Of a stretch of 14,833 bases of DNA, positions 1-8,127 are shown piece by piece (positions within the stretch are counted from its first letter, which is position 1; every line of letters begins with the position of its first letter). The position numbers were made by a program, and so were the translations under genes. Source of the stretch: Chloroflexota bacterium. Its GTDB lineage: Bacteria; Chloroflexota; Anaerolineae; Caldilineales; Caldilineaceae. Under the pieces are notes generated by a model, which had not been told where the DNA came from, ran no database searches, and saw only the letters and a program-made list of their open reading frames with translations. The stretch is from positions 1 to 14,833 of the forward strand of contig QEUY01000020.1 in assembly GCA_003577365.1 (NCBI GenBank). The letters run 5' to 3'.

Positions 1-763
1 GCAACTGCGCCATAAACGCAGCGATGTCGCCGCTGCCGCGCATCAAGACAATATCCGCGCCCAGGGCGCGCACCAGGTCGGCGGGTTTGCCTTCGACGAT
101 CAGCCGGCCATGGTCGACAATGCCCACGCGGTCGGCCAGCGTTTCGGCCTCTTCCATATAGTGAGTGGTCAGCAAGAGGGTCAACCCCTCTTCGTCGCGC
201 AGCCGCCGGATATAGCGCCAGATGCCGGCACGGTTCTGGGGGTCGAGGCCCTGAGTCGGTTCGTCGAGGAAGAGGACGGCGGGCCGGGTCATCAGCCCGC
301 GCGCCAGTTCGAGCCGCCGTTTCATGCCGCCTGAATAGCTCGCTGCATGGCGGTCGAGCACGTCCGCCAGTTCGACAAGCGCAGCCAGCTCGGCGATACG
401 CGCTTGGCGTTCGGCACGTGGCTGGCCGTAGAGTTTGCCGTGAAAGTCTAGGATTTGGCGTCCGGTCAACTCTTGGTCGAGGACGACCTCCTGAAAGGTG
501 ACGCCGATCTGGCGGCGCACTTCGGCGGGCTGCGCCGCCACGTCAAAGCCGGCGATGCTGGCGCGGCCGCGTGTGGGCAGCAGCAAGGTGGTGAGGATCG
601 AAAGCAGGGTCGTCTTGCCTGCGCCGTTGGGGCCGAGGATGGCGTAGATCTCGCCGCGGCGCACGCTCAGGTCCACGCCGCGCAGGGCGTGGACGGTCTG
701 CCCGCCAGCGGGATTGTATTCTTTTTCGAGGCCATGAACTTCGATGATGTTGGTTGGAGTCAT
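1..763 (-). CDS. ABC-2 type transporter ATP-binding protein (DrrA-like), 3' end cut by window edge
   Basis: ATPase subunit of an ABC exporter; it would hydrolyse ATP at the inner face of the membrane to drive a separate permease. I read 254 codons on the minus strand from the ATG at 763-761 (protein begins MTPTNIIEVHGLEKEY) to the window edge. Visible motifs: Walker A GPNGAGKT at residues 44-51, Q-loop Gln91, ABC signature YSGGMKRR at 143-150, Walker B VLFLDE at 163-168, D-loop GLDP, and the switch His201 in TTHYMEEAE. The spacing and the YSGGM signature are typical of the drug or ABC-2 exporter branch (DrrA/CcmA-like). The permease gene would be expected just downstream, outside the window. 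No clear Shine-Dalgarno precedes the start. Family call is solid; the substrate is unknown. Confidence 0.95.
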   Translation of the reverse strand, partial: MTPTNIIEVHGLEKEYNPAGGQTVHALRGVDLSVRRGEIYAILGPNGAGKTTLLSILTTLLLPTRGRASIAGFDVAAQPAEVRRQIGVTFQEVVLDQELTGRQILDFHGKLYGQPRAERQARIAELAALVELADVLDRHAASYSGGMKRRLELARGLMTRPAVLFLDEPTQGLDPQNRAGIWRYIRRLRDEEGLTLLLTTHYMEEAETLADRVGIVDHGRLIVEGKPADLVRALGADIVLMRGSGDIAAFMAQL

Positions 764-821
764 GAATTTGAACTGTTTTGGTCCGTGAGGTCTAGTGGGC
801 GGTGATAAGCGGTTGCAATCG

Positions 822-845
822 CGCCCGATCAGCGGCGGTCGGGCG
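822..845. promoter_or_regulatory. Inverted repeat in the divergent promoter region
   Basis: CGCCCGA (822-828) and TCGGGCG (839-845) are perfect complements around a 10-base spacer. The dyad lies about 60 bases upstream of the ABC start. It could be an operator or a short hairpin in the ABC leader. No T-tract follows on either strand, so a terminator is unlikely. Function is inferred from position only. Confidence 0.3.
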
Positions 846-892
846 TAGCCTGATCAGCGCACGATGTGGTGGCCCGCTGCCTTCCTCTTCAC

Positions 893-929
893 TACAATAG
901 ACGCAGATTGGGCCATGTTACGCCAATCT
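893..929 (+). promoter_or_regulatory. Candidate -10 box followed by a dyad (possible operator)
   Basis: TACAAT at 893-898 resembles a sigma-70 -10 box. I found no convincing -35 at 16-18 bases upstream. A dyad, AGATTGG (905-911) and CCAATCT (923-929), begins about where transcription would start. That placement fits an operator or a 5' stem-loop for the gene at 1035. Speculative. Confidence 0.25.
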
Positions 930-1034
930 AGGCGCGTCGCCAATTTACCTAGGCTCCAGCTAACAGCTTGTCGGGCGGAGGTATGGCGCGCCGCCGTGAC
1001 GACGAAGAACATTGGTAAGACAACGAGGTAAACT

Positions 1035-2769
1035 ATGAGATTCCGTACTGCTCCATACAGCGTCTCGGCGATCGTGATTGCCGCGCTGACCGTGCTGGGC
1101 ACGCTGTGGGCGACGACGCCTGTCGCCTATGCTGAGGAGACCCAATGCACTGGGCCAATCGGGGCGCAGAGTTTGGACAATATTTTCGTGCCCGACGGCC
1201 AGAACTGTGTCCTGACCGGCACGCAGGCCCAGGGCACTGTCCAGGTGGGTACGGGCGCAAGCCTGCAGGCCAGCGGCGTGACCGTAAACGGCAATATCCA
1301 GGCCGAGGGCGCGCGGGGCGATCGCTGCCAGCGGCAACCAAGTGGGCGGCAACCTGCAGGCCTTCAAGAACAGCGGCGGGCTGGCGATCAACGACAACAC
1401 GATTGACGGCAACCTGCAGTGCAAAGAGAACAATCCCGCGCCGGCGGGCAGCGGCAATCAAGCCGCCAGCCTGGAGGACCAATGCGCGGGTCTCGGCAGT
1501 GAGGACGGCGGTGGTGATGACGGCGGTGGTGATGACGGCGGTGGGGACGGCGATGATGTCAAACGCTATGGGCGCATCACCAGCTTCCCGCCGGCGCCGT
1601 ACACCGGCGCTTGGGTGATCAACGGCGTCAGCTATACTGCCGACGGCAGCACGCAGTTTGAGCAGGCCTATGGCGCATTTGCCGAAGGCATCTGCGTCGA
1701 GGTGGAGTTCGCAGCGGCGACGCCCACGCTGGCCAAGAAGATCGAGACCGAGGAAGACTATAAATGCAGCGGGCGCACCGGCGATGACGACGACGATGCC
1801 GAAGGGGAGTTGTACGGCGTCGTGACCGAGTTCCCTGTGGGGCTGGTGGGAACCTGGGTGGTCGGCGGCAAGAGCTTTGAGGCGACCGCGCAGACCGAGT
1901 TTGACGACAAAGGCGGTACATTTGCCAAGGGCGTCACCGTCAAGGTGGAGTTTACGACCGACAGCGCCGGTGTGAACCGCGCCAAGGAGATCGAGCTCAA
2001 GTATGGCGACGATGGCGACGACGATGACGACGACGATGAGTATGGCGATGCGCCCGGCGCAGAGGGCCAGGCCTATGGGCTGCTGGAGAGCCGCCCCGCC
2101 GAACGCAACGGCGAGTGGGTGATCGGCGGCATTGCCTATCTGGTGGACGACGGCACCGAGTTGGACGACGCCGCCGAACTGGTGGTGGGCGCGCGGGTGA
2201 AGGTGGAGTATACCGTGCGCAGCGACGGGACGCGCCGCGCGCATGAGATTGAGGCAACAGACGACGACGGCGAGGTGGACGACGACGCCAACTCGAAACT
2301 GGTCGGATTTGTGCAGCAGATGCCGGCTGCGGGCTTTATGGGCATTTGGAAAATTGCCGGGCTGGAATTTGAGGCAGGCCCGGGCACGAAGTTTGAGCAG
2401 GAATATGGCGCATTCGCCGTAGGCTCCTATGTCGAGGTTGAATATCGCATGGAGGGCGGCACGCGCCGCATCTACAAGATCGAGACGCATGTTCCCCCCG
2501 GTGCAGGCACTGACGACGATTTGGGCAAGATCGAATCGATCGGCGGGCAGGCCGCGGCTGCCGCGCCCAACGCCACTGTTTGGCAGATTGGCGGGACTGC
2601 CTACAGCGTGACCCCGGCGACGCAGTTGCTCGACCGCGGCGGCCCGTTGGCTGTCGGCGCCCAGGTGATGGTCAACAGCTTCACGGCCAGCGACAGCAGC
2701 CGGGTGGCGACGCGTATCCAAGCCTATCTGGAAGTGGGCCGCGTCTATCTGCCGATGCTGCAAGAATAG
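1035..2769 (+). CDS. Secreted multi-DUF5666 protein, interrupted by a +1 frameshift near 1315-1318
   Basis: Probable exported surface or extracellular protein of unknown function, about 577 residues if the frame is restored. It starts at ATG 1035 with GAGG six bases upstream. A signal peptide is clear: Arg residues, a hydrophobic core, and a likely cut after AYA at about residue 32. Next comes a small repeat-like module (VTVNGNIQAEGAR, then VGGNLQAF, IDGNLQCKEN) of beta-helix flavour. The reading frame shifts within CGGGGCG: the first frame then runs only to 1406, while the natural continuation (AIAASGNQVGGN) sits in the frame that ends at 2769. Removing one G of the GGGG run joins them. After a DGGGD linker there are five DUF5666-like repeats (about 1558-1749, 1804-2001, 2065-2256, 2293-2487, 2518-2727), separated by Asp-rich linkers. 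The protein ends VYLPMLQE. The domain name is from recall. Both frames look coding, so sequencing error or very recent mutation is more likely than an old pseudogene. Confidence 0.85.
1315..1318 (+). other. Frameshift site (extra G in a GGGG run)
   Basis: Upstream of this run the coding frame is that of ATG 1035 (ending NIQAEGAR). Downstream, the frame starting AIAASGNQVGGN matches the repeat style of the preceding segment, while the original frame becomes Arg/Gln-rich (RCQRQPSGRQPAG), as expected of an off-frame translation. Deleting one G restores a single open frame to 2769. Confidence 0.75.
1504..1548 (+). repeat. 15-bp in-frame tandem repeat encoding DGGGD
   Basis: Two exact copies of GACGGCGGTGGTGAT (1504-1518, 1519-1533) are followed by a third, degenerate copy (1534-1548). 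They encode the flexible acidic linker between the N-terminal module and the first DUF5666 repeat. Being a multiple of three, copy-number change would alter linker length without breaking the frame. Confidence 0.8.
1558..2727 (+). repeat. Five diverged DUF5666-like protein repeats
   Basis: Five units of about 64-70 codons share a pattern: Y/V-G-x-[IV], then G-x-W-x-[IV]-x-G, a small strand (SYTADGSTQFEQ, SFEATAQTEFDD, AYLVDDGTELDD, EFEAGPGTKFEQ, AYSVTPATQLLD), then VG/KG-x-x-V-x-V-[EN], and a closing strand of A/I-x-x-I-[EQ]. Approximate units: 1558-1749, 1804-2001, 2065-2256, 2293-2487, 2518-2727. They are protein-level repeats with little exact DNA identity, so they arose from old duplication. 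Linkers between units are rich in Asp, up to seven in a row. Confidence 0.75.
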
Positions 2770-2776
2770 CGGCCTG

Positions 2777-2804
2777 TGTCCCGTCCACGGTCGTGGACGG
2801 GACA
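2777..2804 (+). terminator. Perfect GC-rich hairpin after the DUF5666 gene
   Basis: TGTCCCGTCCACG (2777-2789) is exactly complementary to CGTGGACGGGACA (2792-2804), beginning eight bases after the stop codon. The innermost pairs would open to form the loop. No T-tract follows, so it is either a U-less terminator or a 3'-end stabilising hairpin. It is symmetrical and could act on either strand. Confidence 0.55.
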
Positions 2805-2823
2805 AGTTGGGAGCTACTGAACG

Positions 2824-2849
2824 GGGCCGGAGCAGACATGCTCCGGCCC
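2824..2849 (+). terminator. Second perfect hairpin, 11-bp stem with 4-base loop
   Basis: GGGCCGGAGCA (2824-2834) pairs exactly with TGCTCCGGCCC (2839-2849) around the loop GACA. It lies 20 bases after the first hairpin. It is followed by TTGCGCG and has no true T-tract. Together the pair resembles a tandem terminator region downstream of the DUF5666 gene. Confidence 0.5.
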
Positions 2850-3038
2850 TTGCGCGTCGCGGGAAAATGGGCTGCGCGCTTACACTCCGACTATCGGCAG
2901 ATCGAAGCGGAGATGCTCACCTGGGCCGAGGGGCAGCTTGGTGCGCCCACGCCCAACGGCGCGGCGCGCGAGGTGGCGCTGGCCGTGTTCGACTGTGACA
3001 GCCCGCGGCGGCGGCGCATGCCTTCTATGAAGCGGTGA
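2838..3038 (+). CDS. Doubtful small ORF, 66 codons
   Basis: From ATG 2838 a 66-residue frame reads MLRPLRVAGKWAARLHSDY at its start, then an acidic helical-looking segment around QIEAEMLTWAEGQ, and ends in an Arg-rich tail at 3038. I do not recognise the family. Against it: the ATG lies inside the loop and arm of the hairpin at 2824-2849, there is no Shine-Dalgarno, and the Arg-rich end suggests the frame is lost near 3003. A neighbouring frame there reads AAAAHAFYEAV, so this could be the remnant of a small gene broken by a frame change. It may equally be non-coding. Confidence 0.2.
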   Translation: MLRPLRVAGKWAARLHSDYRQIEAEMLTWAEGQLGAPTPNGAAREVALAVFDCDSPRRRRMPSMKR

Positions 3039-3134
3039 GTTCAGCGAAGCCTATTGGGGGTGCATCTGGCGCAAACGCCTGTGATCGCGGTCTGCGGGGC
3101 CGGCTGGTATTTTGACCACCAGCCAGACTGCAAA

Positions 3135-3163
3135 TAGACCTTTCAGTTGCGTTTTGGTACACT
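3135..3163 (+). promoter_or_regulatory. Promoter giving a likely leaderless SDR transcript
   Basis: TAGACC (3135-3140, four of six matches to TTGACA) is followed after 17 bases by TACACT (3158-3163, four of six matches to TATAAT), preceded by TGG to form an extended -10 element. The -10 ends six bases before the ATG at 3170, so transcription would start at or next to the start codon. No Shine-Dalgarno precedes the ATG, which agrees with leaderless translation. Confidence 0.5.
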
Positions 3164-3169
3164 GGCGGC

Positions 3170-3970
<801 letters not shown>

Positions 3971-4012
3971 AAGCAAAACTCGTAGGGACAAATCGAGGAG
4001 GACCCAAACGCT

Positions 4013-5269
<1,257 letters not shown>

Positions 5270-5281
5270 GACGTTGGGAGG

Positions 5282-5320
5282 GGTGATGGGCAGGCCCACG
5301 TGACCTGTCTGCCCATCACC
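5282..5320 (+). terminator. Perfect 12-bp hairpin after icd
   Basis: GGTGATGGGCAG (5282-5293) pairs exactly with CTGCCCATCACC (5309-5320) around a 15-base loop, starting 12 bases after the icd stop. No T-tract follows. It probably ends or protects the SDR-icd transcript. Its right arm lies only eight bases before the most upstream possible start of the GH13 gene. Confidence 0.6.
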
Positions 5321-5328
5321 TATCTGCA

Positions 5329-7242
5329 TTGACTGTGGTTCAGACGCCGCTGCCTTTTCCACCATCCGAATCGGCGAACCGCGTGACATCTCGATTGGAA
5401 GCCGCCCCTGCGCTGCCGAGCCTGCGCTCCCCTACGATGCTGCCGGCAGATCTGCGCGGCGGTGTCCATCACCAGCTGATGGGTGAGGGCACCGTCACGT
5501 TTGTGCTGCATGCGCCCTACAAACCCTATGTGAGTTTAGTCGGCGACTTCAACGGCTGGGACGCGCGCCGCCACCGCATGGTGACCAATGGCTCCGGGAC
5601 CTGGTGGATCACGCTGCCCCATCCGGGTTCGACGCGCTACGGCTTTTATGTGGCAATTGACGATCAATCCCATGCCTGGGTGGGCGATCCGTATGCCACG
5701 CATTTGCGCTGGGACAAGGACGGCCCATGGGCCTATCTGCCGGAGCAGGAAGAGCCGTTTGTCTGGAGTGACCAGGGATGGCAGACGCCGCCGCTGCGCG
5801 AGCTGGTGATCTATGAACTGTGCGTGCGCGATTTTGCGGGAGGGTGGCGGCAAGACCGGCATGAGTACGGCGACTTCCGCAGCATGCTCAACTATGTGGA
5901 TTATCTGGCCGATACCGGCGTCAACGCCGTCGAGCTGATGCCGATCCAGGCCTTCCCCGGCGATTCGAGTTGGGGCTATAACCCGGTCTTCTATTTTGCC
6001 GTCGCCGGGGCCTATGGTACGCCGCGCGAGTTCAAGGCCTTTGTCAACGCCTGCCACCGGCGGCGCATCGCCGTCATCCTCGACGTAGCCTTTAACCATG
6101 CCTGGGGTGAACATCCCTACTATCGCTTCTATCCTGAGATGTTTGGCCCGCAGGGCGAGTGGTTGGCGGATTGGAACCCGTTTTTCCACCATACGCCGCG
6201 GGCGATCAACATGTGGGGTGGGGTCGATTGGGACCATTTTGCGCCGGTGACCACGCGCTATTTTCAAGATGTGGTGCGCTATTGGCTGGAGGAGTGCCAC
6301 GTCGACGGGTTCCGCTTCGACTGGGTGTGTGGCGTCGATTACAACAGCAGCGACCCCATGCAGCCGGGCTTCAACCCATACAATGGTATCAGCGCCATCA
6401 CTTGGGCGGCGCGCCAGGCCAAGCCCGACTGTATTTTGATCGGCGAGTATTGGCCGCTGCCGGGCACTCATCCGGACAAGACCGCGGTCAAGATGGTGGC
6501 GGAGACGGAGATGGACGCGGCGTGGAACGGCACGTTTCACCATACGGTGGACCAGGCGCTGAACCAGCGTTGGGGCTGGGAAAAGCAGGACATCTTTCGC
6601 GCCCTGGGCGGATTTCACGATGAGGGGTATCCGTCGGCCACGGCGGTGGTCAACTATACGTGCAGCCATGACGAGGTGCGGCCCGAACATGAGATCAAGT
6701 ACTACTCGTTCGGCCATATCCAGCGGCCCAAGGGGATGAATCTGCAGGAGTTGGCGCTGGCCAAGGCGCGTTTGGGGCTGGCTGCGCTCTTCGGCGTGCC
6801 GGGCGTGCCGATGATCTATGCCGGGCAGGAGTATGGCGAAGATGCGCCGCGCACGATCGATTTTTGCCCGCTCAACTGGGACCGGCTCAAGCGTTCGATC
6901 CACCGCAGCCACTATGACCTGGTCTGCCGGTTGATCTGGGCGCGGCGCACGCTGCCCGCGCTGCGCAGCGACCATATCCTCTTTGAAAAAGACGACTTTG
7001 CGCGCGACAAGGTGGTGCGCTTCCGGCGCTGGGATGACAACGGCGCGGCGGTGACCGTGGCGCTGAACTGGGATGAGGTCCGCAAGCGGGTCCAGGTTCC
7101 TGTGGCCTACACGGGGCGCTGGCGCGATCTGATCGCCGACCGCACCTATGACCTGGAAGCGGGCTATGCGCCGTTTGACCTGGAGCCGTGGCAGCCGGTG
7201 TTTCTGGCGCCGGTGACCGGGCCGCTGTCGCGACAGGAATAG
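5329..7242 (+). CDS. GH13 alpha-glucan enzyme with CBM48-like domain (branching-enzyme/alpha-amylase-like)
   Basis: Cytoplasmic alpha-glucan hydrolase or transglycosidase of the GH13 clan; no signal peptide is seen. Residues about 53-130 form a CBM48-like domain (VSLVGDFNGWD). The catalytic barrel has region I DVAFNH (252-257), region II GFRFD with nucleophile Asp331, region III acid/base Glu373 in GEYWP, and region IV CSHDE with Asp448. SHDEV also occurs in GlgB, but the protein (637 residues at most) is shorter than E. coli GlgB (728), and the NPFFHHTP and WGGVDWDHF segments recall alpha-amylase-like relatives. So branching activity is possible, not shown. The start is uncertain: TTG 5329 is the longest, GTG 5335 and ATG 5437 are alternatives, and none has a Shine-Dalgarno; the first 45 residues are Pro/Ala/Ser-rich and may be untranslated. 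It lies alone between icd and sdhC, with no glgA, glgC or glgP nearby. Confidence 0.92.
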   Translation: MTVVQTPLPFPPSESANRVTSRLEAAPALPSLRSPTMLPADLRGGVHHQLMGEGTVTFVLHAPYKPYVSLVGDFNGWDARRHRMVTNGSGTWWITLPHPGSTRYGFYVAIDDQSHAWVGDPYATHLRWDKDGPWAYLPEQEEPFVWSDQGWQTPPLRELVIYELCVRDFAGGWRQDRHEYGDFRSMLNYVDYLADTGVNAVELMPIQAFPGDSSWGYNPVFYFAVAGAYGTPREFKAFVNACHRRRIAVILDVAFNHAWGEHPYYRFYPEMFGPQGEWLADWNPFFHHTPRAINMWGGVDWDHFAPVTTRYFQDVVRYWLEECHVDGFRFDWVCGVDYNSSDPMQPGFNPYNGISAITWAARQAKPDCILIGEYWPLPGTHPDKTAVKMVAETEMDAAWNGTFHHTVDQALNQRWGWEKQDIFRALGGFHDEGYPSATAVVNYTCSHDEVRPEHEIKYYSFGHIQRPKGMNLQELALAKARLGLAALFGVPGVPMIYAGQEYGEDAPRTIDFCPLNWDRLKRSIHRSHYDLVCRLIWARRTLPALRSDHILFEKDDFARDKVVRFRRWDDNGAAVTVALNWDEVRKRVQVPVAYTGRWRDLIADRTYDLEAGYAPFDLEPWQPVFLAPVTGPLSRQE

Positions 7243-7262
7243 GCTGGTTTAGTTGAACTCAA

Positions 7263-7292
7263 TTGGACGGTCGCCGGGGAGTGTATTAGAAT
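7263..7292 (+). promoter_or_regulatory. Candidate promoter of the sdhCAB operon
   Basis: TTGGAC at 7263-7268 and TAGAAT at 7287-7292 are separated by 18 bases. The -10 matches TATAAT at five of six positions; the -35 keeps only TTG. Transcription from about 7299 would leave a leader of roughly 130 bases before sdhC. A small stem, CGCTAC (7352-7357) with GTAGCG (7367-7372), lies in that leader. Confidence 0.4.
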
Positions 7293-7426
7293 ACGGCCAG
7301 GTCTTCTGTCGATCCAGTGATTCATACTTCCTCGTCAGATCCCATCGATCTCGCTACGGCAGCTGTGTAGCGGGGTGATAGCGTGTTTGATCCAACTGAT
7401 TGCACCGCACGAAGGAGGTTCAGGGT

Positions 7427-8107
7427 ATGCAAGCAGCGGCACTTTACCGGTCATCCATCGGCAAAAAGGCGGTGATGGCCGTGACTGGGCTGATCTGGAT
7501 CGGCTATGTCGTGCTCCACATGTACGGTAATTTAAAGGCATTTCAGGGAGCAGAGTATTTTAACCACTATGCAGAAGGTCTGCGCGATATCGGCGCGCCG
7601 ATCTTTGGCCATTTGCATCTGCTGACGATCGCGCGGCTAGTTCTCATCCCGGCCCTGCTGCTCCATGTCTGGTCTGCCTATTCGCTTTATCTGGCGGCGC
7701 GCACGGCGCGGCCCATGCGCTATGACAAATGGCGCGCGGTGCAGGCCAACTATGCGGCGCTCTCGATGCGCTGGGGCGGTGTGGCGCTGTTGATCTTTAT
7801 CCTGTTCCACCTGGCGCAGTTGACTTGGGGGGTGCGCGGTTTCCACAGCGATTTTGTGCGCGGCGATGCCTATCATAATTTGATCGGCGCATTCCAGTTC
7901 TGGCCGGTCACACTGCTCTATTTGGTTGGGGTGGTGGCGCTCGGTCTGCATCTCTATCATGGAACCTGGAGCATGTTCCGCACCCTGGGCGGCGGCACGG
8001 GGCAGTGGGATAGTGTGACCCGCGCCTTGGCCTGGCTGCTGGCGATTGTCGTGCCGGTTGGGTTTGCCGCTGTGCCGCTGGCGGTTCAGTTTGGTTTTCT
8101 ATCCTAG
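7427..8107 (+). CDS. sdhC: Succinate dehydrogenase cytochrome b558 subunit
   Basis: Membrane anchor of succinate:quinone oxidoreductase (complex II), carrying heme b and the quinone site. The 226-residue chain has five hydrophobic segments (about 15-35, 63-90, 116-134, 156-178 and 198-222), the layout of the single-chain B. subtilis/Bacteroidota-type anchor, so no separate sdhD is expected. Candidate heme-ligand histidines lie in or near the helices: His31 (VLHMYGN), His80, His128 (FHLAQ), His175 and His178 (HLYHGTWS). I chose ATG 7427 because a strong ribosome site, AAGGAGGT at 7412-7419, is seven bases upstream; an in-frame TTG at 7400 is unsupported. sdhA follows immediately. Two-heme type is likely from the family but not proved here. 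Confidence 0.93.
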   Translation: MQAAALYRSSIGKKAVMAVTGLIWIGYVVLHMYGNLKAFQGAEYFNHYAEGLRDIGAPIFGHLHLLTIARLVLIPALLLHVWSAYSLYLAARTARPMRYDKWRAVQANYAALSMRWGGVALLIFILFHLAQLTWGVRGFHSDFVRGDAYHNLIGAFQFWPVTLLYLVGVVALGLHLYHGTWSMFRTLGGGTGQWDSVTRALAWLLAIVVPVGFAAVPLAVQFGFLS

Positions 8108-8127
8108 CTGCGGAGGAAATGGTTTCG

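Larger units (their letters stand above)
764..1034. other. Divergent intergenic region (271 bp)
   Basis: This stretch separates the minus-strand ABC gene from the plus-strand DUF5666 gene, so it must hold both promoters. I see a perfect 7-bp dyad at 822-845, the direct repeat GATCAGCG at 827-834 and 852-859, a -10-like TACAAT at 893-898 without a good -35, and a second 7-bp dyad at 905-929. No open frame here looks coding. The GAGG at 1025-1028 is the ribosome binding site of the gene starting at 1035. Confidence 0.6.
2770..3169. other. Gene-poor stretch between the DUF5666 and SDR genes
   Basis: These 400 bases hold two perfect hairpins (2777-2804 and 2824-2849), a doubtful short ORF (2838-3038) and the SDR promoter (3135-3163). 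Fragments in three frames look faintly protein-like between about 2838 and 3095, which could be a decayed small gene, but no frame is continuous. I see no mobile element, tRNA or repeat array here. Confidence 0.5.

Noticed and set aside
110..805. Plus-strand open frames at the left edge
   Set aside because: They lie opposite the ABC ATPase gene, whose Walker A, signature and Walker B motifs fix the coding strand as minus.
827..859. GATCAGCG direct repeats as a CRISPR or attachment site
   Set aside because: There are only two 8-bp copies 25 bases apart, with no array, integrase or tRNA nearby.
1033..2805. 590-codon antisense open frame across the DUF5666 gene
   Set aside because: It mirrors the GC-rich codons of the forward gene. 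Its translation is low-complexity His/Ala/Val-rich with no domain, while the forward strand has a signal peptide, repeats and a ribosome site.
2777..2849. Tandem inverted repeats as ends of an insertion sequence
   Set aside because: The two hairpins differ in sequence, no transposase lies between or beside them, and no target duplication is visible.
5536..6975. 479-codon antisense open frame inside the GH13 gene
   Set aside because: The forward frame carries a full set of GH13 catalytic motifs. The antisense product shows no motif and is a codon-bias shadow.
7400..7426. Upstream TTG as the sdhC start
   Set aside because: The AAGGAGGT ribosome site at 7412-7419 lies after it and is ideally spaced for ATG 7427.
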